DNA from: an uncultured Prevotella sp. | GTDB taxonomy: Bacteria; Bacteroidota; Bacteroidia; Bacteroidales; Bacteroidaceae | Length of the DNA: 35,173 nucleotides | Assembly (NCBI GenBank): GCA_934120735.1 | Contig: CAKOVA010000018.1 | Location: 1 to 35,173, forward strand | Direction: 5' to 3' | Shown here: one piece after another, positions 7,027 to 15,455 of the stretch | How the letters are laid out: every line of letters starts with the position of its first letter | Position numbering within the stretch: position 1 is the first letter of the stretch | Notes under the pieces: model-generated | Told to the model about the DNA's origin: nothing | Seen by the model: the letters and a program-made list of their open reading frames with translations, nothing else | The model's database searches: none | Translations under genes and position numbers: made by a program

Positions 7027-7537
7027 GGAAGAAGATGTTTACCGCATAGGCAAGATTGGCAAACCGCATGGTGTTAAAGGCGAGTTGTCATTTCATTTCA
7101 CCGACGATGTGTTCGATCGTACGGAGAGTTCCTATCTCATTTTGAAGGTTGATGGCATCCTTGTGCCTTTCTTCTTAGAGGAATATCGCTTCAGAAGTGA
7201 TGAAACAGTCTTGGTTAAGTTTTGTGATGTTGATACGCAGGACAAGGCTCGTCAGTTGACAGGCTGCGAGGTTTTCTTCCCAAGGGTAGTTGCTGAGGCT
7301 GATGATGCCCATCTCTCTTGGGCGCAAATCATAGGGTTCGCCTTGAAAGATGCGCAAACTGGTCAGCTGATTGGCATCATCAATTCAGTAGATGACAGCA
7401 CGGAAAACGTCCTGTTTGAACTGGAAGACGGCGCATTGATTCCCGCCAACGAGGACCTGATACGGCAAATAGATGTACAAAACAAAGAAATAACGATACT
7501 ATTGCCCGACGGCTTGCTCGACTTATCAGACAAGTAA
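7019..7537 (+). CDS. rimM: ribosome maturation factor RimM
   Basis: RimM binds ribosomal protein uS19 and helps mature the head of the 30S subunit. The 172-residue protein has the N-terminal RimM domain with the signature YRIGKIGKPHGVKGELSFHF and a C-terminal PRC-barrel-like domain (about residues 95-170) ending IPANEDLIRQIDVQNKEITI. The ATG at 7019 sits inside the end of murA (the murA stop is within ATGATTAA), which points to coupled translation. The upstream in-frame start at 6989 would add ten residues read from murA sequence and is unlikely. The dxr gene follows after 29 bases. Confidence 0.95.
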   Translation: MIKEEDVYRIGKIGKPHGVKGELSFHFTDDVFDRTESSYLILKVDGILVPFFLEEYRFRSDETVLVKFCDVDTQDKARQLTGCEVFFPRVVAEADDAHLSWAQIIGFALKDAQTGQLIGIINSVDDSTENVLFELEDGALIPANEDLIRQIDVQNKEITILLPDGLLDLSDK

Positions 7538-7566
7538 AGCCGCTTGGCACCTTTTCATAACGATCA

Positions 7567-8721
7567 ATGAAGAAACAAATATGTATATTAGGCTCAACAG
7601 GTAGCATCGGTACACAAGCGCTTGATGTCATCGAGCAGCATGCCGACCTGTATGAAGTCTATTGCCTCACCGCCAACAACCGGTATGGAGAACTGGCTTC
7701 GCAAGCCCGAAAGTTCAAGCCAGCTGCGGTGGTTATCGCCAACGAAAGTATGTATGAGCCGCTCTGTCGGTTGTTGGATGACTGTCCTGAGGTGAAAGTT
7801 TATGCGGGCAAGGCGGCCCTTGATGAAATTGTACAGGCCGAACCGATAGAAATGGTGCTTACGGCACTGGTTGGATTCGCAGGTCTTTCGCCAACCATTC
7901 AAGCCATCAAGGCGCATAAAAAAGTGTGTTTGGCCAACAAAGAGACGCTTGTCGTGGCGGGTGAACTGATTTGCAAGTTGTCTCAACAGTATCATGTACC
8001 TATCCTACCCGTTGATTCTGAGCACAGTGCCATCTTCCAATCTCTTGTCGGAGAAGATGACAATGAGATTGAAAAGATATTGCTGACGGCCAGTGGGGGG
8101 CCTTTCCGCACGTTCACCCTGGAGCAGATGAAGGACGTTACTGCTGCTGATGCGCTCAAACATCCAACGTGGGAGATGGGTGCCAAGATTACGATTGACT
8201 CGGCAACGATGATGAACAAGGGTTTCGAGGTCATCGAAGCCAAGTGGCTCTTCGGCGTTCCAGCCGAAAAAATTCAGGTACTTATTCATCCACAGAGCAT
8301 CGTCCACAGTGCCGTTCAGTTCGTAGATGGTGGTGTCAAGGCGCAACTCGGCGTGCCAGACATGCGTCTGCCGATACAATATGCTTTCTCGTTTCCCAAA
8401 CGATTGCATCTGGATGGCACTCGCTTGGACATGTTCAAGCAGCCCTTAGAATTCTTTGAGCCCGACTTCAAGAAGTTCAAATGCCTGGCATTGGCCTATG
8501 AATCCATCCGACAGGGTGGCAACATGCCCTGCGTGGTGAATGCTGCCAATGAGGTGGTGAATGAGGCTTTCCGCCAAGGACAGTGTACTTATCTGGACAT
8601 GGCTGACGTCATAGAGAAAACCATGGAGCGTGTTGCCTTCGATGCGGCACCCACCTTTGAAACCTATGTCGAGACAGATGCGATGGCTCGACGCATGGCT
8701 AACGAATTAATTACAAAATGA
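7567..8721 (+). CDS. dxr: 1-deoxy-D-xylulose 5-phosphate reductoisomerase
   Basis: Dxr (IspC) rearranges and reduces 1-deoxyxylulose 5-phosphate to 2-C-methylerythritol 4-phosphate using NADPH, the committed step of the MEP isoprenoid pathway. The NADPH-binding motif GSTGSIGTQALDVI is at residues 9-22. ANKETLVVAGEL, the metal-binding PVDSEHSAIFQ segment and the loop KITIDSATMMNKGFEVIEA follow in family order, and the 384-residue length is normal. ATG at 7567 directly precedes the first Rossmann strand. The next MEP gene, ispD, lies about 20 kb away at 28701. Isoprenoid lipid carriers link this gene functionally to murA in the same operon. Confidence 0.97.
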   Translation: MKKQICILGSTGSIGTQALDVIEQHADLYEVYCLTANNRYGELASQARKFKPAAVVIANESMYEPLCRLLDDCPEVKVYAGKAALDEIVQAEPIEMVLTALVGFAGLSPTIQAIKAHKKVCLANKETLVVAGELICKLSQQYHVPILPVDSEHSAIFQSLVGEDDNEIEKILLTASGGPFRTFTLEQMKDVTAADALKHPTWEMGAKITIDSATMMNKGFEVIEAKWLFGVPAEKIQVLIHPQSIVHSAVQFVDGGVKAQLGVPDMRLPIQYAFSFPKRLHLDGTRLDMFKQPLEFFEPDFKKFKCLALAYESIRQGGNMPCVVNAANEVVNEAFRQGQCTYLDMADVIEKTMERVAFDAAPTFETYVETDAMARRMANELITK

Positions 8722-8791
8722 TCATGGAGATACCAGGGTGCTTGTGCTCACAAACAAGTCCCTTTCGGCTCCGAAAACTCATCAAATAGAA

Positions 8792-10189
8792 ATGGAAATA
8801 TTCTTAATCAGATTGCTTCAGTTCGTACTGGCAATCTCCTTATTGGTCCTCTTGCACGAAGGCGGACACATGTTTTTTGCCAAGCTCTTCGGTGTAAGAG
8901 TTGAAAAGTTCTTTGTCTTTTTCGATGTCGGCATCGGCAAGTGGAAGGGCCATTTATTCAGTTTCAAACCCAAACATAGCGACACTACCTATGGAATGGG
9001 ATGGCTTCCGTTGGGCGGCTATTGTAAGATAGCGGGTATGATAGACGAGAGTTTCGATACCGAACAGATGAAAAAGCCGGCCGAACCGTGGGAATTTCGT
9101 TCCAAACCCGCATGGCAACGCCTGCTCATCATGATTGGTGGCGTAACCGTCAACTTTCTCTTGGCTCTTTTTATCTATTCCATGGTGTTGTTTTATTGGG
9201 GCGAATCGTATGTGCAGGTCAAGGACATGACCCACGGAATGCGTTTCAATCAAGAAGCCAAGTCGTATGGATTTCAAGACCATGACATCCTTGTGGGTAC
9301 CGATCAAGGTGCGTTCAAGGACTTCAACGCCGATGTTTATCGTGACTTGTCTACCGCCAAACGGGTGGACATCATGCGCAACGGGAAGCACATGAGCATC
9401 AAGCTGCCCGGTGACCTGAACCTGTTGTCCATGCTGAAGAGTACCCCTCGCTTCGTCACACCGTTTGTGTTGGCCGATGTAGACAGTGTCATGCCCGATG
9501 GAGCAGCGGCTAAAGTCGGTGTCAAAAAGGGTGATCGCATCGTTGCCATCAATGGTAAGCCAGTTGATTCTTGGAACGCTTTCCAAGACGAGGTAGGCGT
9601 GTTGAGCGATCAACTCATGGCTGCCAAGACCCCGCAAGACAGCATGAAGATTCGAACGGCATCCATCGCGTTCATGCATCCGGGTGCCTCGAAAGCCGAT
9701 ACGGCGCAGGTTATGCTGAGCAAAGATTTGCTCTTGGGCGTGGGTATGACGAGCATTTACTCGTATTATCAACCCACCAAGAAAGAATACGGCTTCTTCG
9801 AGAGCTTCCCGGCTGGTGCCAAATACGGTTGGCATGTGCTGGCAGGCTATGTAGGCGATATGAAATATGTGTTTACCGCTGATGGTGCCAAGTCGTTAGG
9901 AGGTTTCGGTGCTATCGGAAGTCTGTTCCCTCCCGTATGGGATTGGCACATGTTCTGGCTCATGACGGCCTTCCTCAGCATTATTCTGGCTTTTATGAAC
10001 ATTCTTCCCATCCCCGCGTTGGATGGTGGACACGTGCTCTTCCTGCTGTACGAAATGATTACTCGCCGCAAACCCAGTGAAACTTTCATGATACGTGCCG
10101 AATATATCGGCATTGGTATCTTGCTGCTTTTGATGGTAGTGGCCAACCTCAATGACGTGTTGCGCTGGCTGGGAATCATCACCTACTAA
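8792..10189 (+). CDS. rseP: RIP metalloprotease RseP (site-2 protease family)
   Basis: This intramembrane zinc protease belongs to the family that cleaves anti-sigma factors and leftover signal peptides. The 465-residue protein has HEGGH at residues 22-26 in the first membrane helix, and a PDZ domain in the middle (about 225-300; VDSVMPDGAAAKVGVKKGDRIVAINGKPV). The second metal-binding motif NILPIPALDGGH has its LDG at about 410-412, followed by a last membrane helix. The ATG at 8792 fits the conserved N-terminus; the GTG at 8738 would add 18 residues without family character. It is the last gene of the tsaB operon, ahead of a strong terminator. Its substrate in this organism cannot be read from the sequence. 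Confidence 0.95.
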   Translation: MEIFLIRLLQFVLAISLLVLLHEGGHMFFAKLFGVRVEKFFVFFDVGIGKWKGHLFSFKPKHSDTTYGMGWLPLGGYCKIAGMIDESFDTEQMKKPAEPWEFRSKPAWQRLLIMIGGVTVNFLLALFIYSMVLFYWGESYVQVKDMTHGMRFNQEAKSYGFQDHDILVGTDQGAFKDFNADVYRDLSTAKRVDIMRNGKHMSIKLPGDLNLLSMLKSTPRFVTPFVLADVDSVMPDGAAAKVGVKKGDRIVAINGKPVDSWNAFQDEVGVLSDQLMAAKTPQDSMKIRTASIAFMHPGASKADTAQVMLSKDLLLGVGMTSIYSYYQPTKKEYGFFESFPAGAKYGWHVLAGYVGDMKYVFTADGAKSLGGFGAIGSLFPPVWDWHMFWLMTAFLSIILAFMNILPIPALDGGHVLFLLYEMITRRKPSETFMIRAEYIGIGILLLLMVVANLNDVLRWLGIITY

Positions 10190-10212
10190 GGCAATACTGC
10201 CTTAATCTATAT

Positions 10213-10264
10213 GCGAAGAGGCAAGGTGTGCGATATTGTTCGCACCTTGCCTCTTCGCCTTTTA
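10213..10264 (+). terminator. strong intrinsic terminator after rseP
   Basis: The arms GCGAAGAGGCAAGGTG and CACCTTGCCTCTTCGC pair perfectly, with a further CGA/TCG pairing inside, and CTTTTA follows. It closes the tsaB-rseP operon 24 bases after the stop. A smaller hairpin AAGGCA-atac-TGCCTT overlaps the rseP stop codon itself. The minus-strand PAP2 gene ends just to the right. Confidence 0.85.
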
Positions 10265-10289
10265 TGCTTATTTTGTAGGGTTCTATTCG

Positions 10290-11252
10290 TCACTTTACTT
10301 TCTTTCCCAAGAACATGAAAAGAAAGTAAAAGGCAACGCCGGATATGAATCCAGCAATGGCGTCTATCACATAGTGGGCTTGGATGTACACCGTGGCGAG
10401 GCAAAGAAACACATAGAAGGGCACCAATAGACAGAATAACTTGCGGTTACGCGCATGTCCAATCAACAACATGCATACCGTGGCGATGCCTACGTGTGAA
10501 CTGGGAAAGGCTGCCGTGGGTCGTTCGCCAGCCGCTTTGGCATCCTCCACCAAGTGATAGAACAGTCCTTCTTGATAACCAGGACTAACCAAACATTCTT
10601 GATGATAGTTGAAATAGTCGTTCACGCTTGGGAATATTCCTTTCGCCGCATTCTCCAGTCCGATGGCCTTGAAGTAAAACGTGGGTCCAACGACGGGCAA
10701 TAAATCATAAATGGCATAGTAAGCGAAAAATGATGCGACGAGGACCCAGGTGCAACGCTGAAATTCTTTCTGTCGGCACACAAAGTAATAAAGAGCGGTG
10801 AGGGCTATCATTGGATAGTAAGAGGCATAGCCAAGATCAATCAGCTCGCTGAAAATGGGCGACGAAAACGCCTGGGAAAAGACCAATGCCGGCTGCATAC
10901 CAAAGATGGCTTGCTCGCAACTGGCGAAAATATGGTCAAGATTGGGCAGCACCCGGTTCAACTCGTAGGTGTCTGGATACCACCATGCCAGCAGTCCCAT
11001 CTGTGCGAAGATGCGGGCGGAGAGGGTCAGGCGGCAAGGCAGCAGACGGTACACTCCCCACAAAGCCAATGTCATGGCGGCCACTTGTATGCGCCCGATA
11101 ATCATCGAATGCGGGTTGACCAGCTTGGTGTAGGTGAAAAATATCATCAAAAAGGTGAACCCCATGTAAGCAAACATGGCCCACTCAATGGGTAAGAGCC
11201 CGCGCTTGGGTTTCTTCTCGATGGAGAATAGTTCAGAAAAGAAATATTTCAT
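10290..11252 (-). CDS. PAP2 superfamily membrane protein (lipid phosphatase or phosphotransferase)
   Basis: This 320-residue polytopic membrane protein carries the two best conserved PAP2 motifs: PSSHVG at residues 250-255 and HYVID with H293 and D297, in the last two membrane helices. I count about six hydrophobic segments, from about residue 25 to 315. The first motif of classical PAP2 phosphatases (KxxxxxxRP) is not clear; the arrangement is closer to the Aur1-like PAP2 group, whose members transfer polar head groups such as phosphoinositol to sphingolipids. Whether this protein is a phosphatase or a transferase cannot be decided here. It follows the dehydrogenase gene by 13 bases, so the two probably work together on a lipid, which is inference. 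Confidence 0.8.
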   Translation of the reverse strand: MKYFFSELFSIEKKPKRGLLPIEWAMFAYMGFTFLMIFFTYTKLVNPHSMIIGRIQVAAMTLALWGVYRLLPCRLTLSARIFAQMGLLAWWYPDTYELNRVLPNLDHIFASCEQAIFGMQPALVFSQAFSSPIFSELIDLGYASYYPMIALTALYYFVCRQKEFQRCTWVLVASFFAYYAIYDLLPVVGPTFYFKAIGLENAAKGIFPSVNDYFNYHQECLVSPGYQEGLFYHLVEDAKAAGERPTAAFPSSHVGIATVCMLLIGHARNRKLFCLLVPFYVFLCLATVYIQAHYVIDAIAGFISGVAFYFLFMFLGKKVK

Positions 11253-11265
11253 CAGAATGAGTTCG

Positions 11266-12285
11266 TTAGTTTTTAGGAGCTGCTTTGCGGGAAAGCCAGT
11301 GATTTTCGCAATACCATTTAACGGTTTCTTTCACACCTTGTTCCAATTTGTAGTGTGGATGATACCCCAGCTCGTCCATGGTTGGCTCGATGTTGCAGCG
11401 CCAGTTTCGTTGCCGTAGAATGTTGTATTTATCGTTGTTCAGCGCAATGGGCTTTCCCGTCTGTCTGCCTACGAGTTCACCGCACGCCGTGATAATGCGC
11501 AAGAGCCACAGCGGTGCTTTCAGGCGCACGCACCAGGGATTGCCCAACTCTTGGCGAATGAGGTCGCTGAAAGTGTCTGATTGGTATACGCCTCCATCGG
11601 TGAGGAAGTATTTGCGACCGCTCATGCCGCGGTCGATGGCCAGAAATACGGCCTGAACCACATCGAGAATGTACACGAAGGTGATATCCTGCCGACTATA
11701 TCCGGCTGCGAAATCCAGATGGCCCGCAATGCTTTTAACCATCAGGAAATAATCTTTTTCGCGTGGACCGTAGATGCCTGTCGGCCGAAGAATGATGTAT
11801 GGAAAGTCGTTTCCAATGGCATCGAGGTAGCGTTCGGCCTCCAGTTTACTTTTGCCATACGCCGTATTGGGTAGGGGAGTATCGTGTTCGTTGATTTCGG
11901 TAAACGGTTTCTGTTCCCTGATGGCACCAAACACACCCAACGTACTGATGTAGATGAACCGCTTGATGGGCATCTTCAGCTTCAGAATAGCATTCACCAA
12001 GTGCTGGGTACCTTCGGTGTTGACACGGTGAAAATCGTCCGGATGAACACATTTGGTGACGCCAGCGGCATGAACGACATAGTCGAAAGCGTGCCCCTCG
12101 AGCTGTTGAACCAATCTCTCTTCCGACGAAAAGTCCAACTCGATGAAGTGAATGCGCTCATCCTGGAGGTATCGACGTGAACTGGATGGCCTGACAGCCG
12201 CCCAAACCTCCATACCCCGTTGTAAGGCTTCGTCAACAAGATGACTGCCGACAAAACCCGATGCACCAGTGATCAGAATGCTCAT
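11266..12285 (-). CDS. NAD(P)-dependent epimerase/dehydratase (extended SDR family)
   Basis: This 339-residue extended short-chain dehydrogenase has the Rossmann motif GASGFVG at residues 7-13 right after the first strand (MSILIT). It also has VHAAG at about 71-75 and the catalytic pair Y143-xxx-K147 in YGKSK. The substrate-binding half is less conserved, and the protein has no signal peptide. I chose the ATG at 12285 because it gives the standard SDR start; the frame remains open to 12369 but the added residues are not family-like. The gene lies directly upstream of the PAP2 gene. Sugar-nucleotide epimerases, 3-beta-hydroxysteroid-like enzymes and ceramide-pathway reductases all have this fold, so the substrate is open. 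Confidence 0.85.
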   Translation of the reverse strand: MSILITGASGFVGSHLVDEALQRGMEVWAAVRPSSSRRYLQDERIHFIELDFSSEERLVQQLEGHAFDYVVHAAGVTKCVHPDDFHRVNTEGTQHLVNAILKLKMPIKRFIYISTLGVFGAIREQKPFTEINEHDTPLPNTAYGKSKLEAERYLDAIGNDFPYIILRPTGIYGPREKDYFLMVKSIAGHLDFAAGYSRQDITFVYILDVVQAVFLAIDRGMSGRKYFLTDGGVYQSDTFSDLIRQELGNPWCVRLKAPLWLLRIITACGELVGRQTGKPIALNNDKYNILRQRNWRCNIEPTMDELGYHPHYKLEQGVKETVKWYCENHWLSRKAAPKN

Positions 12286-12306
12286 TGAAAAATTGTAATT
12301 ACGCTG

Positions 12307-12314
12307 CAAAATTA
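12307..12314 (-). promoter_or_regulatory. -7 promoter box for the SDR-PAP2 pair
   Basis: The minus strand reads TAATTTTG, matching TAnnTTTG, 22 bases before the SDR start codon. That implies a very short leader. I see no clear upstream element. Confidence 0.5.
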
Positions 12315-12777
12315 GACAATTTTTCCGAATAATCGGTTTGTTCGGATAAAAAACGACTTCTTGCGCCACGGCTCTTCCATTTAAATATAAAACTCGGTGT
12401 AAACAAATCTGTCGTCCTTAGATTTGATATGTAACAAAAAATGCAAATATAATAAATGTAACATCTTGTTTACCAATAGAGAAGCATCGTAACATCTCAT
12501 TTTAAACAACGAAAAACCCGAAAGAAACAAAAGATGCTGCCGCAAAAGACATTATACGGAAGAACGTCCCGTTCTATCTAAAGAAACGAAAAACACTGTT
12601 GCAGTCTTTCGCTCTTCATAAAAGATTTAAAGAGAGGGTGCAACTCATTCCATTTCGTTCTTTTCGTCAGAACGTTTACGTTCTTTGGCTTCTTTATATC
12701 ACACACTCATTTTCGTGTTTTCTGTTTATTTCGTTGTTGATTTCAAACGTAGGAACCTTTGATATTCCTCAGCTGTC
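12315..12777. other. non-coding, AT-rich stretch between SDR and array D
   Basis: I find no credible gene here; the short open frames have no RBS or family features. It contains a small perfect hairpin AGAACGT-tt-ACGTTCT near 12669-12684. It leads into the 22-base array at 12778. Confidence 0.5.
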
Positions 12778-12909
12778 TAAACCCATTGACTTTGCCGGCC
12801 AAACCCATTGACATTGGAGCTCAAACCCATTGACTTTAGCGGCCAAACTCAATGAGATTGGACACTCATGTTTTCTCATGTCTTTGACAAACTTGTTTCT
12901 TTGTTATAA
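12778..12909 (+). repeat. 22-base tandem array (copy D)
   Basis: Six consecutive 22-base units start at 12778, 12800, 12822, 12844, 12866 and 12888. The first three share AAACCCATTGAC and then differ (TTTGCCGGC, ATTGGAGCT, TTTAGCGGC). The fourth starts CAAACTCAATGAGATTGG, the fifth is degenerate and the sixth starts CAAACTTGTTTC. The fourth unit shares TGAGATT and the CAA start with a unit of array A, which links the two families. The array lies between the SDR start and the pncB terminator. Confidence 0.8.
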
Positions 12910-12998
12910 TCTTTTGATAGCCAGTTGTTTGAGGTTTACCTGCTGGGTTTCTCAAGTGAACCAGTATTGCTGGTGTCAGTTGTCATCTGCCGCAAAAC

Positions 12999-13029
12999 AA
13001 AAAAGGTGCATCAGCAATTTGACACACCT
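12999..13029 (-). terminator. intrinsic terminator after pncB
   Basis: On the minus strand AGGTGTGTC pairs with GATGCACCT through nine pairs, two of them G-T, with an eight-base loop. A run of six T follows. It lies about 40 bases beyond the pncB stop. Confidence 0.75.
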
Positions 13030-13068
13030 CGTTTTATATAGGGTTCTTTATTCGTCAGGCCAGAAAAG

Positions 13069-14289
13069 CTACCCTATCTGCCGCAAGAGATAGGCGCATT
13101 TTTCAGCATCCCCCGTGGTTTTGCCCTTGTCGCACGACAGCTTAACGCAATCGTGCCATTCGCGTTTCTCCGTGATTCGACTGCGCGTGAGTTTCACGAC
13201 GATGTTCATGGGTTCGGCATTCGCTACGTCACAGGTCAGAAAGGTGCCCACGCCATAGCTGTCTTGCATGCGTCCATCGACATATTTGTGTATCCGGATG
13301 GCTTTCTCAATGTCCAGTCCGTTGCTGTACACCACCTGTTTGGTCGCCGGATTGATGCCCAAACTCTCGTATTTCTCAATGATTTTGTCGGTCTGTTCAT
13401 TCTCATCGCCACTGTCTACGCGCAGTCCTACGAACATCATGGCCATGCGCTTGGACAGATTATTGAAGAACACTTTGTCGCCGAAGCAGTCGTACAGATA
13501 GATGCCATTATCGCCATCGTACACGTCACTGAACTTTTTCATCACGTTGAAGTTGCACTCAAAGACACCACTGACGTTCTCTTCAAACTGGATGAGCTGA
13601 TGGCTCATGGTGCCAATTGGCGTGAGATGGTGCTTCATGGCCAGGTAAACATTGCTGGTTCCCGTGAATCTGCCCGACCAGCGGTGGTGTCCGTCGTCGT
13701 CATCGTAACCACCTTGCTCGTACACCTCTTTCATCACACGCAACACCATGTCGTGATGATCGAACGAAAAGCGCCGCCGCGTGCCCATATCGCCCAGCAC
13801 CAGGCCATTCTTGAGAATCTCAACCGCCTTCTGTCGGGTGCGCTCAGCCTCGCGTTTTGGGTCGTATGCGTCACGTTCTCCACGCAGGTTGTGCATCAAC
13901 TCAGACACGATGGCGAGGATAGGCATCTCCCACATGATGGCCGAATACCACTTGCCGCGCACCGTAATGTCCAAATGTCCCTGCTCATCCTGCGACACGG
14001 TGACCTCGTGAGGATTGAAGCGGTAGCCCCGAAGGAAGGTGAAATACCATTTTGGAAGGTAATACATCTTTTTCTTCATGAACTCAATCTCCTCCGATGT
14101 AATCATCACTTGTGGCATGTAGCCCAATTGTTCTTCCACCAGAGCGGTGAATCCCTTCGGATAAACGGTGTCGTTGCGATCAAAGAACGTGTACTCAACC
14201 TCTGCGCGAGGATACTTCTGCAGGACGTAATATTGACAACTGAAGGTATAAGCATCGTTGTCGGTGAGGTGACTGATAATCTGTTTCAT
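13069..14289 (-). CDS. pncB: nicotinate phosphoribosyltransferase
   Basis: PncB joins nicotinate to PRPP, giving nicotinate mononucleotide, the salvage entry to NAD; its product is the substrate of NadD, encoded at 1944-2519. The 406-residue protein starts MKQIISHLTDNDAYTFSCQYYV, the typical bacterial NAPRTase N-terminus. It carries the conserved segments FSFDHHDM and GTSNVYLAMKHHLTPIGTMSHQ of the phosphoribosyl-binding core, followed by LRVDSGDE. Length is normal and the start is secure. It is transcribed alone from a TAnnTTTG box and has its own terminator. A 398-residue open frame on the opposite strand covers the same stretch and is a shadow. Confidence 0.96.
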   Translation of the reverse strand: MKQIISHLTDNDAYTFSCQYYVLQKYPRAEVEYTFFDRNDTVYPKGFTALVEEQLGYMPQVMITSEEIEFMKKKMYYLPKWYFTFLRGYRFNPHEVTVSQDEQGHLDITVRGKWYSAIMWEMPILAIVSELMHNLRGERDAYDPKREAERTRQKAVEILKNGLVLGDMGTRRRFSFDHHDMVLRVMKEVYEQGGYDDDDGHHRWSGRFTGTSNVYLAMKHHLTPIGTMSHQLIQFEENVSGVFECNFNVMKKFSDVYDGDNGIYLYDCFGDKVFFNNLSKRMAMMFVGLRVDSGDENEQTDKIIEKYESLGINPATKQVVYSNGLDIEKAIRIHKYVDGRMQDSYGVGTFLTCDVANAEPMNIVVKLTRSRITEKREWHDCVKLSCDKGKTTGDAEKCAYLLRQIG

Positions 14290-14315
14290 AGTTTTTTCTT
14301 ATGTTGTGTCTTATG

Positions 14316-14323
14316 CAAAGATA
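14316..14323 (-). promoter_or_regulatory. -7 promoter box for pncB
   Basis: The minus strand reads TATCTTTG, matching TAnnTTTG, about 27 bases before the start codon. A TTTTTGC motif lies upstream, with its TTTG 20 bases from the TTTG of the -7 box. Confidence 0.6.
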
Positions 14324-14405
14324 CATTTTTCCTTGCAAAAATCATGTAAGTTGGTCGATTATTGATCGTTAACGAAATGTTTTTCGGATATTTTTCGGAA
14401 AGCAG

Positions 14406-14413
14406 TACCTTTG
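14406..14413 (+). promoter_or_regulatory. -7 promoter box for the HAD phosphatase gene
   Basis: TACCTTTG matches TAnnTTTG. The start codon follows about 72 bases later, so a leader of roughly 65 bases is expected. I see no recognised riboswitch in it. Confidence 0.5.
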
Positions 14414-14485
14414 CAGATAGGTTGTCACGGAACTACAACTAAGGTATGTGTCGTGACCTATTTTCCCACTGTTCAATATTGATTT

Positions 14486-15283
14486 TTGATGAAACAACCC
14501 CAAATAAAAGCTTTATTTTTTGACATTGACGGTACGTTGGTGAGTTTTCAGACCCATAAGATTCCCGCGTCAACCACCGAAGCGCTGGAAAGAGCAAAGG
14601 CAAACGGCGTGGAAATATACATCTCTACGGGGCGTCCAACACCGCTCATCACCGTTTTGGGCGACATCGAACATTTGATAGACGGCTACATTACGTCCAA
14701 TGGAGCCTACTGTTTTGCCCACAATGAGGACATTTGTCTGCACGCCATCCCCGCGAACGATGTTGAAACAATGGTGGATGAAGCCACCCGACAACATTTT
14801 TCCTGCGTGCTGGTGGGTACCAAGAACCTGTGTATTTACCAGCCGGACGAGAAGTTTCGACGCATCTTCGAGGACATGCTGCAAGTGAAAGCCTTTGAGC
14901 AAGGCGTCACACTCGATGAGATTCTCAAAGAACCCATCCTGCAAATGAGCCCGTTCATCACGCCGCAGCAAGAAGAAGCACTCATGCCGAAACTCACTGG
15001 ATGCCTCTCCGGCCGCTGGCATCCGGAGTTTACTGACGTCACGTCACGATGGGCCGACAAGGGACAGGGACTGCAAGCCATGGCTCGTCACCTGGACTTC
15101 TCGGTGGAAGAGACGATGGCTTTTGGTGATGGTGGCAATGACATTTCCATCATCGAACAAGCGGCCGTTGGCGTGGCGATGGGTAATAGCGTGGAGGAAT
15201 TGAAGAAAGTGGCCGACTATGTCACCACGTCGGTGGACGAAGATGGCGTGAAGAACGCGCTCGAACGGTACGGCGTAATTTAA
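14486..15283 (+). CDS. Cof-type HAD-IIB family phosphatase
   Basis: This 265-residue cytoplasmic haloacid-dehalogenase hydrolase has the nucleophile motif FFDIDGTLV (D13 and D15), motif II around STGRP (about 52-56) and the metal-binding GDGGND at 214-219. Those features, with the large C2-type cap between, place it in the Cof/YidA group. Members dephosphorylate sugar phosphates, pyridoxal phosphate or similar small molecules with broad overlap, so the substrate cannot be named. The start could be the first ATG or the second codon (both M), which makes no practical difference. It is transcribed alone, divergent from pncB. Confidence 0.9.
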   Translation: MMKQPQIKALFFDIDGTLVSFQTHKIPASTTEALERAKANGVEIYISTGRPTPLITVLGDIEHLIDGYITSNGAYCFAHNEDICLHAIPANDVETMVDEATRQHFSCVLVGTKNLCIYQPDEKFRRIFEDMLQVKAFEQGVTLDEILKEPILQMSPFITPQQEEALMPKLTGCLSGRWHPEFTDVTSRWADKGQGLQAMARHLDFSVEETMAFGDGGNDISIIEQAAVGVAMGNSVEELKKVADYVTTSVDEDGVKNALERYGVI

Positions 15284-15301
15284 AAGTGCGACGTCCAACG
15301 A

Positions 15302-15380
15302 CGGCCGCTTGTATGCTGTTGCCTACCGATTCGTTTGCATCAGCATGCAAAGTTGAACGGCCTCGGCTTTTCTTTTTCGT
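15302..15380 (+). terminator. structured region, possible terminator after the HAD gene
   Basis: GGCCG and CGGCC enclose a perfect inner hairpin TTTGCAT-cagc-ATGCAAA (15334-15351), and T-rich sequence follows. The outer stem is only five pairs, so termination here is a weak call. Confidence 0.35.
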
Positions 15381-15398
15381 CTTTTTACTTCATGCTCT

Positions 15399-15429
15399 TT
15401 TGTCCTTTTGCTGAAATGTCGTAACTTTG
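15399..15429 (+). promoter_or_regulatory. promoter of cysS
   Basis: TTTG at 15399-15402 is separated by 19 bases from TAACTTTG (15422-15429). This matches the Bacteroidetes -33/-7 arrangement in sequence and spacing and is the best promoter in the window. A second TTTTGC at about 15406 lies closer in. The cysS ATG is 26 bases beyond the -7 box. Confidence 0.7.
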
Positions 15430-15455
15430 CAAATAGATATCAACACGATTGACTT

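Noticed and set aside
8954..9835. 293-residue open frame on the minus strand
   Set aside because: It is antisense to rseP, has His-rich shadow composition and no domain features.
12599..13093. Small open frames at 12599-12811 and 12830-13093
   Set aside because: They run through the 22-base tandem array and the pncB terminator. The array period is not a multiple of three and no start context supports them.
13153..14349. 398-residue open frame on the plus strand
   Set aside because: It is entirely antisense to pncB, which has clear family motifs. The translation shows no recognisable domain and reflects codon bias of the opposite strand.
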